A stretch of 39,349 bases of DNA from positions 1-39,349 of the forward strand of contig JAUHZF010000034.1 of NCBI GenBank assembly GCA_030426145.1. The letters run 5' to 3'. This document shows, one piece after another, positions 34,152 to 39,349 of this stretch. Numbering within the stretch: position 1 is the first letter of the stretch; each line of letters starts with the position of its first letter. The stretch is from Polyangia bacterium (GTDB taxonomy: Bacteria > Myxococcota_A > Polyangia > Polyangiales > Polyangiaceae). Position numbers and translations under genes: made by a program. The notes under the pieces were generated by a model. The model did no database searches, was not told the origin of the DNA, and worked only from the letters and a program-made list of their open reading frames with translations.

Positions 34152-35393
34152 ATGAGCTCCCACGGAAGCGAAGGCAACCGGTCGCTCATCGACGTCATGC
34201 AGGAGTTCTCCATCCCGCTCCTATCGGGCGTGGTGGTGAGCCTCATCTGGGCGAACGTCGATCTGCACGGTTACGAAGCGGCGATGCATTGGAGTCCATT
34301 CGGACACCACAGCCCGATCAACCTGCACTTCTTCGCCAACGAGCTCTTGATGGTCTTCTTCTTCGGCGTGGCCGCGAAGGAGATCACCGAGGCGGCGCTT
34401 CCTGGGGGCGCGCTCAATCCGCCCAGCAAGGCGGTCAATCCGCTCATGGGCACCCTCGGTGGCGTGCTCGGCCCCGTCGGGATCTACTTCGCCATGGTGA
34501 AGCTGCTCGGCGCGCCCGACATCACCAACGGCTGGGGGATCCCCACCGCGACCGACATCGCGCTGGCCTGGCTGGTGGCCCGCATCGTCTTCGGCTCACG
34601 CCACCCCGCGGTGAGCTACCTGCTTCTGCTCGCAGTGGCCGACGACGCGATCGGCCTCGGCATCATCGCGGTCTTCTACCCCGACCCCAACAACCCCACC
34701 GACCCACGGTGGTTGGCCCTGGTGGGCATCGCCCTCCTCATCGCTTTCGCGCTCCGGAAGCGCGACGTGAAGAGCTTCTGGCCCTACTTGCTCGTTCCGG
34801 GGGTCATCAGCTGGGCGGGCCTCTACTTCGCGCATTTGCATCCCTCCCTGGCGCTCGTGGCCGTCGTGCCCTTCATGCCCAGCCGCGGCTTCGATGAGGG
34901 GATCTTCAGCGAGCGCGCCAACAGCGCCCAGTACGTCGACACCCTCAACCGCTTCGAGCACACCTTCAAGCGCCCGGTCGACTTTGGGCTCTTCGCCTTC
35001 GGGCTCGCCAACGCCGGCGTGACATTCTCGAGCATGGGTCCGGCCACCTGGGCCGTGCTGGCCGCCCTCGTCGTTGGGAAGACCGTTGGAATTACGGGCT
35101 TTTCGATGCTCGCTCAAGCGCTTGGCTTCAAGCTCCCGCAGGGCATGGACCTGCGCACGCTGGTCATTGCTGGCCTCGTGGCCGCCATCGGGTTGACCGT
35201 CGCCCTCTTCGTAGCCGGGGTCGCGTTCACCGACCCGGGCCTCCAGGGGTCGGCGAAGATGGGGGCGCTGTTTTCGTCACTTGCTGCGCCCTTGGCCATC
35301 GTTCTGGGTAGGATGGTAGGGATCCGTCGGATGACGGACGATGCCCCGTCGAGCCAAGCCACCTCCCAGGAGGTAGCCAGCGAGGCGGAATAG
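34152..35393 (+). CDS. nhaA: Na+/H+ antiporter NhaA
   Basis: 413-residue inner-membrane sodium/proton antiporter with about 12 helices. Family motifs are present: NELLMVFFFGVAAKEI early, TATDIALAWLVA in the unwound helix region, and ADDAIGLGIIAVFY with the paired Asp that bind Na+ and protons. These antiporters export Na+ in exchange for protons and help in salt and alkali tolerance. A GAGAGGA ribosome-binding site lies upstream of ATG 34152, 37 nt after pnp, so it may be on the same transcript. The Ser/Glu-rich C-terminus is cytoplasmic. Many homologues in this subgroup lack a clear pH-sensor N-terminus. Confidence 0.92.
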   Translation: MSSHGSEGNRSLIDVMQEFSIPLLSGVVVSLIWANVDLHGYEAAMHWSPFGHHSPINLHFFANELLMVFFFGVAAKEITEAALPGGALNPPSKAVNPLMGTLGGVLGPVGIYFAMVKLLGAPDITNGWGIPTATDIALAWLVARIVFGSRHPAVSYLLLLAVADDAIGLGIIAVFYPDPNNPTDPRWLALVGIALLIAFALRKRDVKSFWPYLLVPGVISWAGLYFAHLHPSLALVAVVPFMPSRGFDEGIFSERANSAQYVDTLNRFEHTFKRPVDFGLFAFGLANAGVTFSSMGPATWAVLAALVVGKTVGITGFSMLAQALGFKLPQGMDLRTLVIAGLVAAIGLTVALFVAGVAFTDPGLQGSAKMGALFSSLAAPLAIVLGRMVGIRRMTDDAPSSQATSQEVASEAE

Positions 35394-35410
35394 GAGCTCC
35401 CGACCGCGTC

Positions 35411-35947
35411 ATGAGTGCCGACCCCCCGATGAAGCGTACGGCTTTTGCCCAGCAGAGTCTGGACTTCGTGACGCTCTTTTCGGCCAAGTTCCACAATACC
35501 GACGTGAACGGCTATCGGCCGCAGTTGCGCAAGCCCACTGACTCGACGGCGGGCGGTAAGCAAGCGCTGCAGCAGATCTTCTTCGAGTCGCAGCGCGAAG
35601 GTGAGCCCATGCTCACGGTGGGCACCGTCAACGTCGTGACCAAGACGGCGAAGCTGCGCACGTTCGACTGCGTAGAAACGCTCTTCGTGCGCCGCTTCCG
35701 CGGGCGCCCGTTCCTCGTGCACCCGGCGAAGTACCAAGCCTTCTTCGATGCCGCGATGGAGTTCATGAAGCGGCAGGGCATGCAGGTCGAGGTCGAGACC
35801 CGGCCTCCCGACGTCAGTCGCAGCTCCAGGCCCCCGGCGAGCGCCGTGGTGACCACGAATCTCATCTTGGGGATGGTTGCGATCGCCGTGCTGACCGCCA
35901 CAGGCACGGTGCTCGCGCTCTACCTCACCGGTCGCATCAGCTTCTGA
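35411..35947 (+). CDS. Tail-anchored protein of unknown function
   Basis: 178 residues. The N-terminal 140 residues are soluble, with Phe/Gln-rich and charged segments (KQALQQIFFESQREGEP, TFDCVETLFVRRFRGRPF), and one transmembrane helix follows at about 145-172 (VTTNLILGMVAIAVL) with only a few residues after it. I recognise no family. It sits 17 nt after nhaA and 18 nt before larE, on the same strand, so it is probably part of one transcript. Location at the inner membrane facing the cytoplasm is inferred from the tail-anchor layout. Confidence 0.75.
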   Translation: MSADPPMKRTAFAQQSLDFVTLFSAKFHNTDVNGYRPQLRKPTDSTAGGKQALQQIFFESQREGEPMLTVGTVNVVTKTAKLRTFDCVETLFVRRFRGRPFLVHPAKYQAFFDAAMEFMKRQGMQVEVETRPPDVSRSSRPPASAVVTTNLILGMVAIAVLTATGTVLALYLTGRISF

Positions 35948-35965
35948 TGTGCTAGACCGGGCGTC

Positions 35966-36796
35966 GTGTCTGCCACCGATAAGCTCGCCGCGCTTCGTGA
36001 CCACCTTCGAGGGCTCGGGCGGGTGCTCGTCTGCTACTCGGGGGGCGTCGACAGCGCCTTCGTGCTCGCCGTCGCCCACGAGGTCCTCGGGGCCGACGCC
36101 ATCGGCATGACCGCGGTCTCTCCGAGCCTCGCGCCCCTCGAGAAGGATGAGGCTGCGAGCGTTGCCAAGGCCATCGGCGCCGAGCACCGGCTCGTGCGCT
36201 CGAACGAGATCGAAGACGCGAACTATGTGAAGAACGGGCCCGACCGGTGCTTTCACTGCAAGTCGGAGCTCTACCGAATCGCGGCGAAGATGCGTGAGGA
36301 GTGGTCGATGGACGTGGTGCTCAACGGCACCAACTGCGACGACCTCGGCGACTATCGTCCCGGGCTCGAAGCTGCACGCCAGGCCGGCGTGCAGAGCCCG
36401 CTGGTCGAGCTTGGCTTCAGCAAGGACGACGTGCGGGCGGCGGCCCAATCCATCGGCCTCAGCGTTTGGGACAAACCCGCTGCGGCGTGCCTTTCGAGCC
36501 GCATTCCCTACGGCACCAGCGTGACCCCAGAGCGCCTCCAGATGGTGGGCGGCTTCGAGGCCGAGCTGCGGGAGATGGGATTTCGCCAGGTGCGCGTGCG
36601 CTACCACGACACCATCGCCCGCCTCGAGCTCGACGTGGCCGAGCTCGCGCGCGCAGCCGACCCCGCGGTGCGCCCCGGCATCGTGGAAGCCGGTCGTCGC
36701 CACGGTTTCAAGTACGTCACCCTCGACCTGGGGGGCTACCGAACCGGAAGCCACAACGAGGTCCTGCAGGGTCGCTCCCTACGCGTCGTGAGCTGA
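35966..36796 (+). CDS. larE: LarE-type ATP-dependent sulfur transferase
   Basis: 276 residues. LarE adenylates and thiolates the nickel-pincer cofactor precursor used by lactate racemase and related enzymes. The PP-loop SGGVDS is at 25-30. The conserved Cys175 in PAAACLSSRIPYG corresponds to the sacrificial Cys of Lactobacillus LarE, and RCFHCKSELY adds Cys95 and Cys98. Three such Cys are a hallmark of variants that carry a 4Fe-4S cluster and recycle sulfur, which I infer here. GTG 35966 gives the family N-terminus. LarB, LarC and a LarA-like racemase are not in the window, so the client enzyme is unknown. Confidence 0.9.
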   Translation: MSATDKLAALRDHLRGLGRVLVCYSGGVDSAFVLAVAHEVLGADAIGMTAVSPSLAPLEKDEAASVAKAIGAEHRLVRSNEIEDANYVKNGPDRCFHCKSELYRIAAKMREEWSMDVVLNGTNCDDLGDYRPGLEAARQAGVQSPLVELGFSKDDVRAAAQSIGLSVWDKPAAACLSSRIPYGTSVTPERLQMVGGFEAELREMGFRQVRVRYHDTIARLELDVAELARAADPAVRPGIVEAGRRHGFKYVTLDLGGYRTGSHNEVLQGRSLRVVS

Positions 36797-36903
36797 GCCG
36801 CGGGCCGTACCATCGGCCCATCCAGCCGTTGTCGTCGGTGACCTGCCGCGCTTCTGCTGGCGCAAACTTGGCCATGTGCGCCGATGTAGGGAAAACGGGG
36901 TGC

Positions 36904-37308
36904 ATGGACGCACGCTGGATGCAAGAGACCCCGACCGAGCCCCTCCACACCCTCGTCACCCGCGAGGACGCCCGCCGTTCGCCGCGTCGAAGCTGGCAGG
37001 GGCGCTGTGAGGTGATCAGCGCAGGAGAAGACGACCCGCGGAGCATGCAGGCGGGCAACGTGTCGCTCGACGGGGTGTGGCTCGACACGCGGCTCCCGCT
37101 GCCCGTGGGCCAGAAGGTGGTGCTGGCTTTTCGTCCCCCCGGTTGGTCCAACGATCTCACACTCTTCGCGCAGGTGCGGCGCTCGAGCCCGGGGCGGCTC
37201 CGACGCGATCGCGGCCGCGTGGGGATGGGGCTGTCCTTCCTCGACCTCACCCCCGACCAGCGGTCGAGGCTGGCCGACGCGCTGAGCCTCTGGCCCAGCG
37301 CGGCGTAA
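36904..37308 (+). CDS. PilZ-domain protein, probable c-di-GMP receptor
   Basis: 134 residues, single PilZ domain. An Arg-rich segment ([13 protein letters not shown] type) stands for the RxxxR motif, and [11 protein letters not shown] gives the NxSxxG motif, the two elements that bind c-di-GMP. The C-terminal strand [19 protein letters not shown] is typical of the fold. Such stand-alone PilZ proteins are numerous in myxobacteria and act in motility and exopolysaccharide control. ATG 36904 is preferred; ATG 36874 in the same frame is possible. Confidence 0.82.
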   Translation: MDARWMQETPTEPLHTLVTREDARRSPRRSWQGRCEVISAGEDDPRSMQAGNVSLDGVWLDTRLPLPVGQKVVLAFRPPGWSNDLTLFAQVRRSSPGRLRRDRGRVGMGLSFLDLTPDQRSRLADALSLWPSAA

Positions 37309-37427
37309 AAACGAAATCCAAAGCTAGGCAGAGGGGCGAACAAAACATCGTCAACCAATCGACGTTGGTCCCAGCCGATGACCGCTGCGGACGAGAACGT
37401 CACGACCCTCTGGAAAAGCATCAGACC

Positions 37428-37994
37428 ATGACGATCAAACGCAATGTGCACGGCCTCGCCCTGGGCTTCACGCTCTTCGCCGTCGCCTGTGGTAGCGCCG
37501 AGAAGCCTGTCGAGACGGCAAGCGACGAGACGATGGCCGAAGGCGAGATGACCGACGGTGCCGTCGAGGCCGAGACCGCGAAGGACATCGTGGACACGGC
37601 GGTCGAAGCGGGGACCTTCACCACGCTCATGAAGGCGGTGCAGGCGGCAGAGCTCGTCGAGACGCTCAAGGGCGAGGGACCCTTCACGGTCTTTGCGCCC
37701 ACCGACGACGCCTTCGCCGCCCTGCCCGAGGGCACGCTCGATGCGCTACTCGCGCCCGAGAAGAAGGACGAGCTCGCCAGGATCCTCACCTTCCACGTGG
37801 TGCCGGGCAAGGTCATGGCGGCGGATGTGACGACCATGGAGGCGGACACCGCGGCCGGGGTGAAACTGCCCATCAAGGTCGACGGCGACAAGGTCGTGGT
37901 CGGTGACCAAGAAGCGACGGTGGTCAAAACCGACATCGAGACGAGCAACGGAGTGATCCACGTCATCGACAAGGTCGTAATGCCGTCCGAGTGA
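37428..37994 (+). CDS. Fasciclin (FAS1) domain lipoprotein
   Basis: 188 residues with a lipoprotein signal (lipobox AVAC, Cys21), an acidic Glu/Thr/Ala-rich linker to about residue 55, and one FAS1 domain. The two conserved FAS1 segments are [19 protein letters not shown] and [10 protein letters not shown], with [14 protein letters not shown] at the end. FAS1 modules mediate adhesion or protein binding on cell surfaces. Monocistronic by position, followed by a likely terminator. Confidence 0.93.
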   Translation: MTIKRNVHGLALGFTLFAVACGSAEKPVETASDETMAEGEMTDGAVEAETAKDIVDTAVEAGTFTTLMKAVQAAELVETLKGEGPFTVFAPTDDAFAALPEGTLDALLAPEKKDELARILTFHVVPGKVMAADVTTMEADTAAGVKLPIKVDGDKVVVGDQEATVVKTDIETSNGVIHVIDKVVMPSE

Positions 37995-38075
37995 CGACTC
38001 GCCCCGCCGACGGGTGGGGCCGTGACTTAGCCGCGGCACCTGCTGCGGTTCCCATTCATCCATCCATCCAAGCGG

Positions 38076-38105
38076 CGGCGCCTCCACGGGCGCCGTCGCC
38101 CTTTT
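38076..38105 (+). terminator. Intrinsic terminator after the fasciclin gene
   Basis: Stem CGGCGCC / GGCGCCG with 6-nt loop at 38076-38095, followed within a few bases by TTTT at 38102-38105. The best intrinsic-terminator candidate in the window. Confidence 0.6.
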
Positions 38106-38111
38106 GTGGGC

Positions 38112-38131
38112 CCGCGACCGAGGGGTCGCGG
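38112..38131 (+). promoter_or_regulatory. Hairpin in the rdgC-like leader
   Basis: Perfect 8-bp stem CCGCGACC / GGTCGCGG with loop GAGG, just after the fasciclin terminator and 59 nt before the RdgC-like start. It could be a second terminator stem or an element in the leader of the next operon. Confidence 0.35.
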
Positions 38132-38190
38132 TGGCCGGCGTCCCGTGCGATGGGAGGCGGCATGGAATCACGACGACGGAGGACGAGGGC

Positions 38191-38799
38191 ATGGGCCTCA
38201 ACCGCGGGTCGATGAGCTACGCGCGCTTCTTCGTGCGTGGCGACCTGCCGAAGAAGCACCAGGAGCGCTTCATGGAGGGCATTCGCCTGCGCGTCTTCCG
38301 CGAGCTCGACCCGGCAGAGGAGATCGAGCAGCGCGCGGGGTGGTGTGTCTGTGACACGCCCTTCGACCTCGACCTCACCTACGACAAGGTCTTCGCCAAC
38401 AACTACCTGAACCTCGGCCTGCGCATCGACACCTGGCGGATCCCGCGGTCGCTCTTCAAGGCGGCCTTCGGTCAGGCCGAGCGAGAGATCTTGGCCCAGA
38501 GTGGCGAGCAGAAGCTGTCGCGATCTCGCAAGAAGGAGCTCGAGGCTGTGCTGAAGTCGCGTCTGCGCCGAAAGGTGATCCCGTCCATGCGCGCCTTCGA
38601 CCTCTCGTGGAGCCTCGAGGAGGGAGTGGTGCGCTTCTTCTCGAACGCGCCCAAGGTTCAAGAGCAGATGGCGGAGCTCTTCGAGAAGAGCTTCGACCTC
38701 GAGCTGGTGGCCGATGGTGTCTACCTCGGCGCCGAGCATGCGGCCGTCGACGCGGCGACCCTCGAGCGCATGCCCAAGCTGTCACCCCTGGAGTTGTGA
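38191..38799 (+). CDS. RdgC-like protein (short form)
   Basis: 202 residues. The sequence resembles the short RdgC-like proteins I recall from deltaproteobacteria: SYARFFVRGDLPKKHQERF near the N-terminus, GWCVCDTPFD, NLGLRIDTWRIPRSLFK, SRSRKKELEAVLKSRLRRKVIPSM, and VVRFFSNAPKVQEQMAELF. E. coli RdgC (303 residues) binds double-stranded DNA as a ring dimer and inhibits RecA; this version is about one third shorter. Start: ATG 38191 has a GGAGG sequence 8 nt upstream; ATG 38212 is an alternative. Its stop overlaps the next start in TGATG, so the two proteins are coupled. Confidence 0.75.
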   Translation: MGLNRGSMSYARFFVRGDLPKKHQERFMEGIRLRVFRELDPAEEIEQRAGWCVCDTPFDLDLTYDKVFANNYLNLGLRIDTWRIPRSLFKAAFGQAEREILAQSGEQKLSRSRKKELEAVLKSRLRRKVIPSMRAFDLSWSLEEGVVRFFSNAPKVQEQMAELFEKSFDLELVADGVYLGAEHAAVDAATLERMPKLSPLEL

Positions 38800-39320
38800 T
38801 GGATCTCATCGACCGTATCGAGAACAGCAGGTTCCTCGCTCGCGAGTTTCTCCTGTGGCTTTGGTACGAGAGCGACCGCCTCGAGGGGCGGATCGAGCTC
38901 GAAGAGGGGGACTTCATCGAGCTCTGGTTCGAGGAGACCCTCGTGCTCACCGACGCCACAACCGAGGTTCGGCTCAAGGCACCGATGCCCACCACCACCC
39001 CGGAGGCCTTCGAGGCGCTGCGCCAAGGAAAGCGTCCCGCCCTCGGCAAGATCCGCATCACACGGGGCACCCAAGCTTGGACCTTCACCTACAAGGCGGA
39101 AACGACGAACCTGTCCGGGGTGACGCTTCCCACCGAGCTGCGCGAAGACAACGACGAGAGCTTCTACGAGCGCATGCACCTCGTCGAGCAGCTCGAGGGG
39201 ATCATCACGCTGACGCAGCGGGAGGATCGTGAAAGCTCCACCCGACCCGGTGCGGTGCTGCGTGTGCCCTGCGGCCCAAGGCGCAGGTTGGCCACTTTCC
39301 AGGCCAGCCAAAGGATATAG
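38799..39320 (+). CDS. Protein of unknown function coupled to the RdgC-like gene
   Basis: 173 residues, acidic, no signal or membrane segment. The N-terminus RFLAREFLLWLWYESDR is amphipathic and aromatic-rich, followed by an EEGDFIELWFEETLVL strand region. The middle (EAFEALRQGKRPALGKIRITRG) and TFTYKAETTNLSGVTLPTE suggest an alpha/beta fold with helices near the end (ESFYERMHLVEQLEGII). I recognise no named family, but proteins with this N-terminal pattern seem to accompany short RdgC-like proteins in other deltaproteobacteria. The start overlaps the RdgC-like stop by one base, which points to equal expression and perhaps a complex. Confidence 0.75.
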   Translation: MDLIDRIENSRFLAREFLLWLWYESDRLEGRIELEEGDFIELWFEETLVLTDATTEVRLKAPMPTTTPEAFEALRQGKRPALGKIRITRGTQAWTFTYKAETTNLSGVTLPTELREDNDESFYERMHLVEQLEGIITLTQREDRESSTRPGAVLRVPCGPRRRLATFQASQRI

Positions 39321-39349
39321 GCGGCGGAAACCCATTTCAGCGTTTCAAA

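Noticed and set aside
31280..34246. 988-codon minus-strand frame opposite pnp
   Set aside because: Pure antisense shadow of a highly conserved gene and also overlapping the ends of rpsO and nhaA.

Overview
The window is GC-rich bacterial chromosome with densely packed genes on both strands and third codon positions almost always G or C. The many short lipoproteins, the Gly/Thr/Ser-linker Cys-rich lipoprotein, the GuaB1-type enzyme and the gene style suggest a myxobacterium-like organism (Myxococcota, probably the Polyangia side). That placement is inferred from style, because no rRNA or other phylogenetic marker apart from rpsO, pnp and deaD is present. I found no tRNA, rRNA, insertion sequence, prophage or CRISPR array.

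Layout. 1-2412 (-): 5' part of a molybdenum formate dehydrogenase catalytic subunit that runs off the left edge. 2535-4085 (+): rhomboid protease with a long N-terminal region. 4089-4303: composite hexamer/heptamer tandem repeat. 4306-5868 (-): gamma-glutamyltransferase-family hydrolase. 6050-6796 (+): phosphatidylserine synthase. 6849-13768 (-): a compact four-gene run, transcribed as polysaccharide lyase, GH88/105 hydrolase, a two-domain eukaryote-like phosphofructokinase, then a polytopic membrane protein. 13996-14151: second copy of the composite repeat. 14188-16385 (+): GuaB1-type IMPDH/GMP reductase and a Cys-rich lipoprotein. 16409-18226 (-): DEAD-box helicase, divergent from a four-S1-domain protein (18418-19599 +) and a membrane protein (19637-20650 +). 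20661-21935 (-): membrane-anchored phosphodiester glycosidase-like protein. 22085-25073 (+): FIST sensor coupled to a hybrid histidine kinase, preceded by a perfect 20-bp palindrome. 25134-28286 (-): two coupled amidohydrolases, the second lacking metal ligands, and a small lipoprotein. 28377-30871: an acidic lipoprotein and an alpha/beta-hydrolase lipoprotein. 30942-36796 (+): a good sigma-70-like promoter, rpsO, pnp, nhaA, a tail-anchored unknown and larE. 36904-39320 (+): PilZ protein, fasciclin lipoprotein, then a short RdgC-like protein overlapping a conserved-looking partner.

How genes work together. rpsO-pnp, deaD and the S1 protein form an RNA-metabolism theme. The lyase and GH88/105 enzymes would break down a uronate-containing polysaccharide at the cell surface, and a sugar kinase of glycolysis sits 9 nt downstream of them. 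FIST plus hybrid kinase is a self-contained signalling pair. The most unusual points are the eukaryote-type tandem PFK inside a polysaccharide-degradation gene cluster, the twice-occurring bipartite repeat, the abrupt codon-usage switch inside the formate dehydrogenase gene, the degenerate amidohydrolase partner, the Arg/Asp-repeat tail of PNPase and the RdgC-like/partner pair. All positions and motifs were read by eye; family names rest on motif recognition, not on a database search.
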